Positions 25,407-33,140 of a stretch of 64,000 nucleotides of DNA are shown one piece after another. The number at the start of each line of letters is the position of its first letter. The first letter of the stretch is position 1. The stretch lies in contig CAVUUV010000003.1 in NCBI GenBank assembly GCA_963744905.1, positions 806,001 through 870,000 of the forward strand. Reading direction: 5' to 3'. The DNA is from DATFFO01 sp963744905 (lineage in GTDB: Bacteria; Actinomycetota; Acidimicrobiia; Spongiisociales; ZC4RG35). Both the position numbers and the translations under genes were made by a program. The notes under the pieces were generated by a model. The model saw nothing but the letters and a program-made list of their open reading frames with translations. It had not been told where the DNA came from and did not search any database.

Positions 25407-26380
25407 GCCACCTGTCGGTGGTGCTTCCGCTGTGGCAGGATCGCTCCCCCCGAGAGAATCTCGCCATCGCCACCAAAGCCGATGAGCTGGGCTATCAGAA
25501 CCTGTGGATCGGTGAGATGGCTACCTATGACGCCTTCGTGTTGGCCACCGGCGTGGGCACCGACACCAACCTCGATATCACCGTCGGGCCCCTGGCGGTC
25601 GGTGTTCGCACCCCGGCCTCCGTCGCTATGAGCGTGGCCTCCGTCAGCGACCTCATCGGCCGCCCGGTCAGCGTGGCGGTGGGGGCGTCTTCACCTGTGA
25701 TGGTTCAGCAATGGCACGGACGCCCCTGGTTCGACACCGCCCGCCAACTCGCCGAGTCGGTCGACATCATCCGGGAGTTGCTGGAGGGTGGGCGTAGCCA
25801 CCATCAGGGGGTTCGGGCATCGAGCACTGGCTACCGACTCCGGCTCCAACCCCCGGGGGCGCACATCACGGTGGCCGCATTCGGGCCGAGGGCACTGGGA
25901 GTTGGAGCGGAGAAGGCCGACCGCGTGGTGCTGAACATGGTGACGGCCGAATCGGTGGCACGAATCGCCCAGATGGTCGCCGACCGGGCACGCGGGGCCA
26001 GGCGCCCAGCCCCTCCGCTGGCAGTGTGGCTGACGGCAGCCGTCGAACCGACTCCGGAAGCTCACGTGCAGATTGCGAGAGCCCGATCGGGCTATCTCTC
26101 GGTACCCGGCTACGCCGACATGATTCGTCAGGCGGGCTTCGGTGACCTGGTCGACCAGGCAATGTCCGGAGTGTCGTTGAATGAGCTGCAGGCCTCCATA
26201 CCCCCCGAACTCGACGACGTGATCGGTGTGGCCGGACCGGCGGATCATGTGGAGAAACGGATCGCCCGCTACCGGTCGGCAGGGGCCGCCGAGATCTGTC
26301 TGGTGCCGGTCACGGCCGGCGACCCCGAAGGGGAGAGGACGCTCACCGCCCTGCGTCCGCCGCGACCGGAGGGACGGTGA
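25403..26380 (+). CDS. LLM-class F420-dependent oxidoreductase-like protein
   Basis: 325 residues with the luciferase-like TIM-barrel pattern: 'ATKADELGYQNLWIGEM', 'LDITVGPLAVGVRTPASVAMSVASV', 'VSVAVGASSPVM' and the C-terminal 'GVAGPADHVEKRIARYRSAGAAEICLVP'. In Actinobacteria most such proteins use coenzyme F420; the substrate is unknown. Co-translated with the thioesterase upstream, suggesting a joint role on an acyl-CoA or a xenobiotic. Confidence 0.85.
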   Translation: MSHLSVVLPLWQDRSPRENLAIATKADELGYQNLWIGEMATYDAFVLATGVGTDTNLDITVGPLAVGVRTPASVAMSVASVSDLIGRPVSVAVGASSPVMVQQWHGRPWFDTARQLAESVDIIRELLEGGRSHHQGVRASSTGYRLRLQPPGAHITVAAFGPRALGVGAEKADRVVLNMVTAESVARIAQMVADRARGARRPAPPLAVWLTAAVEPTPEAHVQIARARSGYLSVPGYADMIRQAGFGDLVDQAMSGVSLNELQASIPPELDDVIGVAGPADHVEKRIARYRSAGAAEICLVPVTAGDPEGERTLTALRPPRPEGR

Positions 26381-26440
26381 TTCAGACCGGGACGACTTTC
26401 CGATGTGAGCCCGGTACCTCAGTCGGTACCATCAGTACTC

Positions 26441-29005
26441 GTGTCTGAGAACCCTTATCGCCTTCCCCGCACAGTCGTACCACATCGCTACAGGCTTCGT
26501 CTCGAACCAGATCTGGAGTCCTTCACGTTCACCGGCTCCGAGCGCATCGACGTAACCGTCGAGACGATCACGAACGAGATCACCCTCAACGCAGCCGACC
26601 TCGAGATCAGCAGTGCCGAACTGACCAGGGCGGACGGCACCATCGGGGCCTCGGCCCGTCCGGACGGGGAGCGGGAACGGGTCACGCTGGTGCTCGAGAC
26701 GCCCGCCGAGCCCGGTGACTGGGAGCTTCGCATCGACTTCAACGGAACGCTCAACGACTATCTGCGCGGCTTCTATCGCTCCCGTTTCACCGATGTCGAC
26801 GGCAACGAGCAGGTCATCGCCACGACCCAGTTCGAATCGACCGATGCCCGTCGTGCATTCCCGTGTTGGGACGAGCCGGACTTCAAGGCCGTCTTCGAGA
26901 CGACCCTGGTCATCCCCTCGGATCTGATGGCAGTGACCAACACCGCCGAGAAATCCCGTAAAGAGCTCGACGATGGCCGCACCGAGATCACCTTCGACGA
27001 GACGATGAAGATGTCGACGTATCTGGTGGCCTTCGTCGTCGGTCCCTTCGAGGCCACCGACCCCGTTGATGTCGATGGCGTGCCGACCCGGATCGTGGTT
27101 CCCCGCGGCAAACTCCACCTGGCGGATTACGCAATGGATTGCGCCCAGTTCTGTTTCCGCTACCTGCGCGACTACTACGGAATCGATTACCCGGGCGACA
27201 AGCTCGACCACATCGCCATACCCGACTTTGCCTTCGGTGCCATGGAGAACGTGGGTGCGATCACCTATCGGGAGACCGCGCTTCTCATCGATCCGGCCCG
27301 TGCGTCCCAGGCCGAGAAGCTGCGCATCCTCGACGTGATCGGCCATGAGATCGCCCATCAGTGGTTCGGCAACCTGGTCACGATGGGCTGGTGGGAGGGG
27401 GTATGGCTCAATGAGGCCTTCGCCTCGTTCATGGAGATGAAGGCCACCGACGCCCGCCGTCCCGAATGGAAACGGTGGCTCAATTTCGCCGCCGTCGAGC
27501 GCCCATGGGCGTTCGGTGTCGACCAGCTGGCCTCCACCCGCCCCGTCGAGTTCGAGGTCAACTCACCGGCCGAGGCCGACGAGATGTTCGACGCACTCAC
27601 CTACGGCAAGGGATCGTCGGTGCTGCGCATGCTGGAGCAGTTCATCGGCGAGCAAGCCTTCCGCGACGGTGTGGGGACCTACCTGCGCCGTCATGCTTTC
27701 GGCAATGCCATCACCGCCGATCTGTGGGCGGGCCTGGACAGCACCGCCAAGTGGCCGGTAGCCAAGATGATGGACGGCTGGATCCACCAGCGCGGCTTCC
27801 CCAAGCTGAGCGTGGAGTCCGTGCCCGGAGGCCTGCGCATCGCCCAGCAGCGCTATCTGGCCATTCCCGACGATGCCGACCAGACCCAGTGGCAGGTCCC
27901 GATCCGCCTCCGTGGCATCGACGAGTCCGGGGACCGGTTCGAGAGAACGCTGCTGCTCGAAGACGAGGAAACCACCGTCGACACCGGACCGACACCCTGG
28001 GTCACTGCCAACGCCGGCGGACACGGCTTCTATCGCGTCCACTACGCACCCGACCTCTTCGACGCCCTGGTCACGAACCTGTCCGACCTGGAAGCTGTCG
28101 AGCGTTACGGCCTCCTCAACGACACGGACGCCTTCCTCGTCTCGGGCGAGGAGAACGCCGCCACCGTTCTCGAGTTGCTGGACGCCTACCGGGAAGAAAC
28201 CGAGCAACCCATCTGGCAACTGATCCTGGGCATCCTCACCGAGATCGAGCATCATTTGATCGACGACGAGGACCTGGAGCGATACCGCGAGTTCTGCCGC
28301 GGGCTCCTGCGCCCCGTCGCCGTTCGGCTGGGCTGGGAGCCGCAGCCGGACGAGGACGACCTCACCCGGCGACTCCGGGGCCAGATCCTGGGAGCGCTGG
28401 GCGGAAGACCAGGACTCGATCCCGAGACGATTGCCCGGGCAGAGGCCCTGGTCGACGAGGTGCTGGCGGGCACCTCCGACCTGGATCCCGAGATCCTCAG
28501 AGCCGTGCTGGCCATTGTCCCCTACATGGACGTCCCCGACACCTACGAACGGGTTTGGGCCGGCTACGAGCGCAACGACTCCCCGGCAGAACAGCTCCGC
28601 TTCCTCCAGACCCTGAGCCGATTCGACGATCCTGACCTGGCCCGGCACACCCTCGATGCCACCCTGGACGGGTCGATCAGGAACCAGGACGGAGCATCGG
28701 TGGTGGCATTGCTGTTCGGCAATCGTTACTCCGGGCCGGCCGTGTGGGCGGAGGCCCGTCGGCGCTGGGACGAGCTGCTGGCGGTCTACCCCCCGATGAG
28801 CCATCGCCGGCTGGTCGAAGGCATCCCCGCTCTTTCCCGCCCCGATGTGGCCGCCGATGTGCAAGCCTTCTTCGCCGAAACCCCGATGGCATACGCCGCC
28901 AAGGCCACAGCGCAGAAGCTGGAGCTGTTGGAGGCCTTCGTCGAGACAAACAAGCGCGAATCCCCCGGCCTGACGGCATGGCTCAGGGCGCGATTCCAGG
29001 CCTGA
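26441..29005 (+). CDS. pepN: M1-family metalloaminopeptidase (puromycin-sensitive/PepN type)
   Basis: About 854 residues from GTG 26441; an in-frame GTG at 26405 would add 12. The later start is chosen because the family begins close to 'NPYRLPRTVVP'. The exopeptidase motif is GAMENVGAI, the zinc site HEIAH (H302, H306) with 'WLNEAF' providing the third ligand, and an ERAP1-like C-terminal domain fills the last 400 residues. It removes N-terminal amino acids from peptides in the cytoplasm. No SD is obvious, so leaderless initiation is possible. Confidence 0.93.
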   Translation: MSENPYRLPRTVVPHRYRLRLEPDLESFTFTGSERIDVTVETITNEITLNAADLEISSAELTRADGTIGASARPDGERERVTLVLETPAEPGDWELRIDFNGTLNDYLRGFYRSRFTDVDGNEQVIATTQFESTDARRAFPCWDEPDFKAVFETTLVIPSDLMAVTNTAEKSRKELDDGRTEITFDETMKMSTYLVAFVVGPFEATDPVDVDGVPTRIVVPRGKLHLADYAMDCAQFCFRYLRDYYGIDYPGDKLDHIAIPDFAFGAMENVGAITYRETALLIDPARASQAEKLRILDVIGHEIAHQWFGNLVTMGWWEGVWLNEAFASFMEMKATDARRPEWKRWLNFAAVERPWAFGVDQLASTRPVEFEVNSPAEADEMFDALTYGKGSSVLRMLEQFIGEQAFRDGVGTYLRRHAFGNAITADLWAGLDSTAKWPVAKMMDGWIHQRGFPKLSVESVPGGLRIAQQRYLAIPDDADQTQWQVPIRLRGIDESGDRFERTLLLEDEETTVDTGPTPWVTANAGGHGFYRVHYAPDLFDALVTNLSDLEAVERYGLLNDTDAFLVSGEENAATVLELLDAYREETEQPIWQLILGILTEIEHHLIDDEDLERYREFCRGLLRPVAVRLGWEPQPDEDDLTRRLRGQILGALGGRPGLDPETIARAEALVDEVLAGTSDLDPEILRAVLAIVPYMDVPDTYERVWAGYERNDSPAEQLRFLQTLSRFDDPDLARHTLDATLDGSIRNQDGASVVALLFGNRYSGPAVWAEARRRWDELLAVYPPMSHRRLVEGIPALSRPDVAADVQAFFAETPMAYAAKATAQKLELLEAFVETNKRESPGLTAWLRARFQA

Positions 29006-29016
29006 AAAGGGACAGC

Positions 29017-29442
29017 TCAGCCGGGCCGGACCACCAGGACGTCGCATGGGGTTCCGTGGATGACCCCGTGGCTGGTGGAGCCGAGTACGAGCGAAGCCAG
29101 GTCGCCCCGTCCCCGTGATCCGATCACGATCAGATCGGAGTTGTGCTCCTCGGCATAGGCACAGATCATCGAAGCGGGATGGCCCTCGAGATCGATCCGG
29201 TTCCACTGCAAGCCGGACTCGTCCAGGGCTTCCTCCAGGGGCTCCCACACCGACTTGCGCTCGGCATCGGCCAGCTCGTCGGCCGCCAGGTAGAAACCCG
29301 CATCGAGGGCATAGAGGGAAGCCGGGGGCTGGTAGACATGAACGACATCGAGAGTGGCGTTCCAGCGCTTGGCGTGCTGGATGGCCCGGTTCAGCACCTC
29401 CAGCGCAGCGGGGGAGGAATCGACGCAAGTGAGGAAGTTCAT
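29017..29442 (-). CDS. Universal stress protein (UspA family)
   Basis: 141 residues from ATG 29442, preceded by GAAAGGAG at optimal distance; a longer in-frame ATG at 29466 has no SD. A single Usp domain with the ATP-binding signature 'GSRGRGDLASLVLGSTSHGVI' near the C-terminus. A cytoplasmic stress or persistence protein, often nucleotide-binding. It lies directly downstream of the rplL terminator, where rpoB would normally be expected. Confidence 0.9.
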   Translation of the reverse strand: MNFLTCVDSSPAALEVLNRAIQHAKRWNATLDVVHVYQPPASLYALDAGFYLAADELADAERKSVWEPLEEALDESGLQWNRIDLEGHPASMICAYAEEHNSDLIVIGSRGRGDLASLVLGSTSHGVIHGTPCDVLVVRPG

Positions 29443-29536
29443 TTGGCTACTCCTTTCACCACCCATAGTGGCCTAGCGGAAGCTGCGATGCGAGAGAACA
29501 AAGTCCCGGCCGTCCCTCTCAAGCGCTCCTGAACGC

Positions 29537-29569
29537 AGAGCGGCCGCCCCGTTACGGGGCGGCCGCTCT
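29537..29569. terminator. 16-bp-arm palindrome after rplL
   Basis: AGAGCGGCCGCCCCGT and its exact complement flank a single base, giving a very stable GC hairpin about 20 bp past the rplL stop. It lacks a U-tract. It probably ends the rplJ-rplL transcript and insulates it from the Usp gene, whose promoter would lie in the remaining gap. Confidence 0.7.
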
Positions 29570-29587
29570 CAGACCACTTAACGTCTC

Positions 29588-29977
29588 TTACTTCAGCTCG
29601 ACGGAGGCGCCGACTGCCTCCAGGGCCTCCTTGGCCTTGTCGGCGGCGTCCTTGTCGACCGCTTCCAGCACTGGCTTGGGGGCGCTGTCGACCAGTTCCT
29701 TGGCCTCCTTCAGACCGAGGCTGGTCAGCGAACGGACCTCCTTGATCACCTGGATCTTCTGGTCACCGGCCGCAGTGAGGACGACGTCGAATTCGTCCTT
29801 CTCCTCGGCCGCAGCTTCCTCACCGCCCCCACCGGCCGCCGGTGCGGCGGCCATGGCAACGGGTGCGGCGGCAGTCACGTCGAACTTCTCCTCGAACGCG
29901 TCGAGGAACTCCTTCAGCTCCAGAACCGTCATCTCCTCGAAGACGGACAGAAGCTCTTCTTTGGTCATACTGGCCAT
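29588..29977 (-). CDS. rplL: 50S ribosomal protein L7/L12
   Basis: About 129 residues. N-terminal dimerisation domain (MTKEELLSVFEEMTVLELKE), the Ala/Gly/Glu hinge, and the C-terminal factor-binding domain 'IKEVRSLTSLGLKEAKELVD'. It forms the ribosomal stalk with L10 and recruits translational GTPases. ATG 29977 is chosen because GAGGAGG, which overlaps the end of rplJ, is 6-7 nt upstream; ATG 29983 overlaps the rplJ stop and lies too close to the SD. Coupled to rplJ. Confidence 0.96.
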   Translation of the reverse strand: MASMTKEELLSVFEEMTVLELKEFLDAFEEKFDVTAAAPVAMAAAPAAGGGGEEAAAEEKDEFDVVLTAAGDQKIQVIKEVRSLTSLGLKEAKELVDSAPKPVLEAVDKDAADKAKEALEAVGASVELK

Positions 29978-29979
29978 GG

Positions 29980-30804
29980 TCATTCCTCCTCGGCCTTATC
30001 CGTCGGCTCCTCTGGGGATGCCGCGACGGTCTCGTCATCTTCCTCGCTGTCGGCAGCGGTCTGATCTTCGGTATCTTCTGGCTCTGCGGCCTCGCCGACC
30101 TCGGTTTGCTCAGCCTCGGGTTGCTCAGCCTCGGGTTGCTCAGCCTCGGGTTGCTCAGCCTCGGGTTGCTCAGCCTCGGGTTGCTCAGCCGCAGGCGATT
30201 CGGCGCCCGCCTCCTCGCCTGCCGCCACCCCGGTCGCCTCCGCGGGGACGGCCTCGGCCGTCCCGGACTCAGACGCGGCCCCGGGCTCGGCTTCCCTCTT
30301 GTCGAGGAGGGCAGCGAAAAGACCGGCGGCGTCTCTGGTGAACGATGTCAGCATCCCGGCCAGATTGGCCAGGGGTGCCTTGGCCGCTCCGGCGATCTTG
30401 GCCAGGAGAACCTGGCGGGGCTCGAGGGCGGCCAGCTTGGAGACCTCCTCGGGCCGCAGCAGCCTGTCCGCCAGGAGACCCAGCTTGATCACCAGACGGT
30501 CGTTCTCCTTGGCATAGTCGCTCAATGCCTTGGCCACACCCACCGGGTCGGCGTTGGCAAAGGCCAGGGCGGTGGGTCCCACCATCTCGTCGGTGAGTCC
30601 CTCGATCCCGAGTCCCTCGGCAGCCCGACGGGCCAGGGACATCTTGACGACCTTGTAGTCCCCGCCTGCATCCCGCACCCGCCGCCGAAGATCGCCCATC
30701 TGCTGAACGGCAATGCCCCGGTATTCGGTCAGGAAGACGGCCTGGGCCACTTCCAACCGCTCTTTGATCTCGGCCACTGCCTGGACCTTCTCAGGTCTCG
30801 GCAT
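29980..30804 (-). CDS. rplJ: 50S ribosomal protein L10 with a long acidic repeat tail
   Basis: 274 residues. Residues 1 to about 170 are a standard L10 ('VFLTEYRGIAVQQMGDLRR', 'NLAGMLTSFTRDAAGLFAALLDKR'), which anchors L7/L12 dimers on the ribosome and binds its own leader for feedback. About 100 further residues form an acidic, low-complexity tail containing (AEQPE)n at about 207-236; normal bacterial L10 ends near residue 165-180. The frame continues into a properly coupled rplL, so the tail is real and not a misassembly across the stop. Likely controlled by the L10 leader at 30805-30952. Confidence 0.95.
   Translation of the reverse strand: MPRPEKVQAVAEIKERLEVAQAVFLTEYRGIAVQQMGDLRRRVRDAGGDYKVVKMSLARRAAEGLGIEGLTDEMVGPTALAFANADPVGVAKALSDYAKENDRLVIKLGLLADRLLRPEEVSKLAALEPRQVLLAKIAGAAKAPLANLAGMLTSFTRDAAGLFAALLDKREAEPGAASESGTAEAVPAEATGVAAGEEAGAESPAAEQPEAEQPEAEQPEAEQPEAEQPEAEQTEVGEAAEPEDTEDQTAADSEEDDETVAASPEEPTDKAEEE
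30106..30180 (-). repeat. Five perfect 15-bp tandem repeats within rplJ
   Basis: TTGCTCAGCCTCGGG is repeated without error at 30106, 30121, 30136, 30151 and 30166, with a partial sixth copy at 30181. On the coding strand the unit encodes P-E-A-E-Q. Being a multiple of three, slippage would change tail length without a frameshift. Confidence 0.95.
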
Positions 30805-30952
30805 GCGTGTCTCCTATCTCTATCGCAAAACCCCCGGCGCACGACCGAGGGTTCCTGTCAGGGGACCTGCGCTGGCCGGACGATGTCGTCCGCTTAAGCC
30901 GTCGAGATCTCGACGTGGGCACCAACGGTCTCGGGCCGAGGTATGGAGTTGC
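30805..30952 (-). promoter_or_regulatory. L10 leader with attenuator-like hairpin before rplJ
   Basis: About 148 nt of untranslated RNA precede rplJ. It contains several stems, for example CGTCGAGATCTCGACG and GGACGAC..GTCGTCC-like pairs, and ends with AACCCTCGG pairing with CCGGGGGTT followed by TTTGC (30853-30827), an intrinsic-terminator shape just before the ribosome binding site. Position and structure fit the ribosomal protein L10 leader (Rfam L10_leader), through which L10(L12)4 represses its own operon. Confidence 0.72.
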
Positions 30953-30958
30953 CCCACA

Positions 30959-30988
30959 ATGGTACGGGGGGTTGGCAGGTGATGGCAA
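30959..30988 (-). promoter_or_regulatory. Predicted promoter of rplJ-rplL
   Basis: -35 TTGCCA (30988-30983), 18-bp spacer and -10 TACCAT (30964-30959) place the start near 30952, at the beginning of the folded leader. Predicted by eye from hexamer match only. Confidence 0.45.
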
Positions 30989-31301
30989 AACGAGGTTCGG
31001 GCCCACGGCCAACACCTCCCAGATTTTCCCTGGACATAGGTCTGGCGACCTACCAGACTCAGGGAGAGACAAGAACAGGGGGCTCCGAGGAGACAGCACG
31101 ATGGAAACCGACCGCCTCCGTCTGCTGCAAGTCGAGCCCAGCGAGCCATCGATGAACGGACGGCCGACGACCCTCTTGAACGTCCGTGACGCCGGTGGGG
31201 GAAAGCGCACTTGGTGGACCTGGCACGCGTATCCCTCCCTCGCCACGACGGCTCACCACTCGGAGCCCCCTAACACCACCAGGATCTGACCGAATCGTCT
31301 A
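30989..31301. other. Intergenic stretch between rplA and the rplJ promoter, no gene recognised
   Basis: 313 bp between the rplA stop and the rplJ promoter. Short frames exist on both strands, but none has a convincing start, family motif or codon pattern. No strong hairpin terminator for rplA was found here by eye. Confidence 0.6.
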
Positions 31302-32018
31302 TTAGACGGCTCTGGCGGTGAGTTCCTCGATATGGCCCGTGTCGATCTTGACCCCGGGGCCCATCGTCGAGGAGACCGTCAGCTGGCGGACATAGCGTCC
31401 CTTGGCGCCGGCCGGCTTGGCCCGCATCAGCTCGGCAGCGAGGGCGGCCAGATTCTGATGGAGTTGCTCGGTGTCGAACGAGGCCTTGCCGATCGGGACA
31501 TGCACATTGCCGTTTCGATCATTGCGGTATTCGATCCTGCCCGCCTTGAACTCGGCAACCGCCTTGCCCACGTCTGGCGTCACCGTGCCCGATTTCGGGT
31601 TTGGCATCAGCCCGCGGGGACCGAGCAGCCGGCCCAGCTTCCCCACTTCGGCCATCATGTCGGGAGTGGCGATGGCCACATCGAAGTCGATGCTCCCGCC
31701 ACCTTGAAGTTGAGCCACCAGCTCGGGACCCCCCACGACGTCGGCCCCGGCCTCCTCGGCTTCGGCCACTTTGTCGGCGGGGGCGAAGACCGCCACCCGG
31801 ACCTCTTTGCCGGTTCCGTGAGGAAGGGAGATCGTCCCTCTGACGAGCTGATCCGCCTTGCGAGCATCGATTCCCAGCTTGAACACCGCCTCCACGGTCT
31901 CATCGAACTTGGCGGCGGCGAACGTCTTGACCAATTCGAGGGCTTGGCCGGCCGGGTAGGGAGTCAGCTTGTCGTATCCCTTGACGGCATCGGTGTATCG
32001 CTTGCCATGCTTGGCCAT
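31302..32018 (-). CDS. rplA: 50S ribosomal protein L1
   Basis: 238 residues, normal length. Typical blocks are 'KRYTDAVKGYDKLTPYP', 'VRGTISLPHGTGKEVRVAVFA', 'MMAEVGKLGRLLGPRGLMPNPKSGTV' (in two conserved halves) and 'GRIEYRNDRNGNVHVPIGK'. It binds 23S rRNA at the L1 stalk and acts in tRNA release. ATG 32018 is preceded by AAGGAG. Unlike most bacteria, it is not directly behind rplK: an opposite-strand gene lies between, and rplA appears to have its own promoter (32127-32155). Confidence 0.97.
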   Translation of the reverse strand: MAKHGKRYTDAVKGYDKLTPYPAGQALELVKTFAAAKFDETVEAVFKLGIDARKADQLVRGTISLPHGTGKEVRVAVFAPADKVAEAEEAGADVVGGPELVAQLQGGGSIDFDVAIATPDMMAEVGKLGRLLGPRGLMPNPKSGTVTPDVGKAVAEFKAGRIEYRNDRNGNVHVPIGKASFDTEQLHQNLAALAAELMRAKPAGAKGRYVRQLTVSSTMGPGVKIDTGHIEELTARAV

Positions 32019-32078
32019 GTCTTCTTCTCCTTGTGGTCCAGGCGGTGGCCTGTGCCACCTCCCACTGCTTTGATTGGT

Positions 32079-32155
32079 GGCCGACTCTGGGTCGGCCGGG
32101 CCTCACCGTAAAGGCTCGATCTCAAGATTATGCCATCCATCAGACCGACTCAAAC
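32079..32155 (-). promoter_or_regulatory. Predicted rplA promoter and leader hairpin
   Basis: -35-like GTTTGA (32155-32150), 17-bp spacer, -10 CATAAT (32132-32127), then a leader of about 100 nt that contains the hairpin GGCCGAC-N5-GTCGGCC (32097-32079). The separation of rplA from rplK makes a private promoter necessary. The hairpin might be an L1-binding regulatory site; this is inference. Confidence 0.45.
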
Positions 32156-32241
32156 AGACGCCGGTCGGCCCACACCTGACGCCCGCACCGGACCGGGGCC
32201 GGAAGTCGGGTGGCCCGGTCGCCTGACTATGGTCAGCCGGG

Positions 32242-32664
32242 ATGAACATCCTATCCGGGGTGCTGCGTGCCCACCAGGCCATTTACGAGGCAACCGGGGG
32301 CCTGATCGGCCACCGGATCCTCGGTGTGCCGACCCTCCTGCTGAGTACCACCGGCCGCCGGTCGGGGCAGAGGCGCACCAGCGCCCTCTTCTATACCCGA
32401 GACGGTGAACGCCAGATCGTCGTCGCCTCCAACGGCGGAGACTCGAAACCTCCGGCATGGCTGCTCAATCTGCAGGCGAACCCACAAGTCGAAGTGCAGA
32501 TCGGGCGCAACAAGCACCCTGCCACCGCGTCGGAGATCGAGCCCGGTGACGGCGATTACGACCGGCTCTGGAAGGCAGTCAACAGGGCCAACTCGGGCCG
32601 ATACGACGTCTACCAATCACGCACCAAGCGACCGATCTCGCTGGTCGCTCTGACCCCCAGCTGA
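32242..32664 (+). CDS. Deazaflavin (F420)-dependent nitroreductase-family protein
   Basis: 140 residues. The split-barrel family signature is clear: 'LLLSTTGRRSGQRRTSALFYT', 'VVASNGGDSKPPAWLLNLQANPQVEVQIG' (as consecutive blocks) and a C-terminal 'YDVYQSRTKR' replacing the usual 'YQ..T.R.IPV'. Relatives include the mycobacterial Ddn, which reduces quinones and nitroimidazoles with F420H2. It is inverted between rplK and rplA, interrupting the ribosomal protein cluster. Confidence 0.9.
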   Translation: MNILSGVLRAHQAIYEATGGLIGHRILGVPTLLLSTTGRRSGQRRTSALFYTRDGERQIVVASNGGDSKPPAWLLNLQANPQVEVQIGRNKHPATASEIEPGDGDYDRLWKAVNRANSGRYDVYQSRTKRPISLVALTPS

Positions 32665-32671
32665 CTCTGTG

Positions 32672-32691
32672 TCCCCTGCTTCGCCAGGGGA
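32672..32691. terminator. Hairpin between convergent F420-type gene and rplK
   Basis: TCCCCTG and CAGGGGA with a 6-nt loop, directly after the plus-strand stop and 8 bp before the rplK stop. It probably terminates transcription from both sides. Confidence 0.55.
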
Positions 32692-32699
32692 ACGGGGCA

Positions 32700-33128
32700 T
32701 CACCTGGTGACGGTGATGCCCATCGAACGGGCCGTGCCCTCCACTATCTTCATCGCCGCCTCCATGTCGTTGGCATTGAGGTCGGGCATCTTGATCTCTG
32801 CAATCTCTCTCACCTGTGCCCGGGTGACGGATCCCACCTTCTCCTTGTTGGGCTCCGACGATCCCTTGTCCACCCGGGCGGCCTGTCGCAGCAGGGCGGC
32901 CGCCGGTGGGGTCTTGGTGATGAAGGTGAACGACCGGTCCTCGAAGATGGAGACCTCAACCGGAATGATCTGGCCCCGCTGGCTGGCAGTGGCATCGTTG
33001 TAGGACTTGACGAAGTCCATCAGGTTGACACCGTGGGGGCCCAGGGCGGTGCCCACCGGGGGTGCCGGCGTGGCTTGGCCGGCCGGAAGCTGGAGCTTGA
33101 GCGTTGTTACGAGTCGTCTGCGTCCCAT
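32700..33128 (-). CDS. rplK: 50S ribosomal protein L11
   Basis: 142 residues. The N-terminal 'KLQLPAGQATPAPPVGTALGPHGVNLMDFVK' (in halves) contains the thiostrepton-site prolines, and the C-terminal rRNA-binding domain has 'KVGSVTRAQVREIAEIKMPDLNA'. L11 forms the GTPase-associated centre and is needed for RelA activation. It follows nusG by 12 bp on the same strand, as in most bacteria. Downstream it meets a convergent gene instead of rplA. Confidence 0.97.
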   Translation of the reverse strand: MGRRRLVTTLKLQLPAGQATPAPPVGTALGPHGVNLMDFVKSYNDATASQRGQIIPVEVSIFEDRSFTFITKTPPAAALLRQAARVDKGSSEPNKEKVGSVTRAQVREIAEIKMPDLNANDMEAAMKIVEGTARSMGITVTR

Positions 33129-33140
33129 GGTTGGTCCTGT

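Noticed and set aside
30106..30180. 15-bp tandem repeats considered as iterons of an origin
   Set aside because: They lie inside rplJ, keep the reading frame, and no DnaA boxes or parAB/dnaA genes are near.
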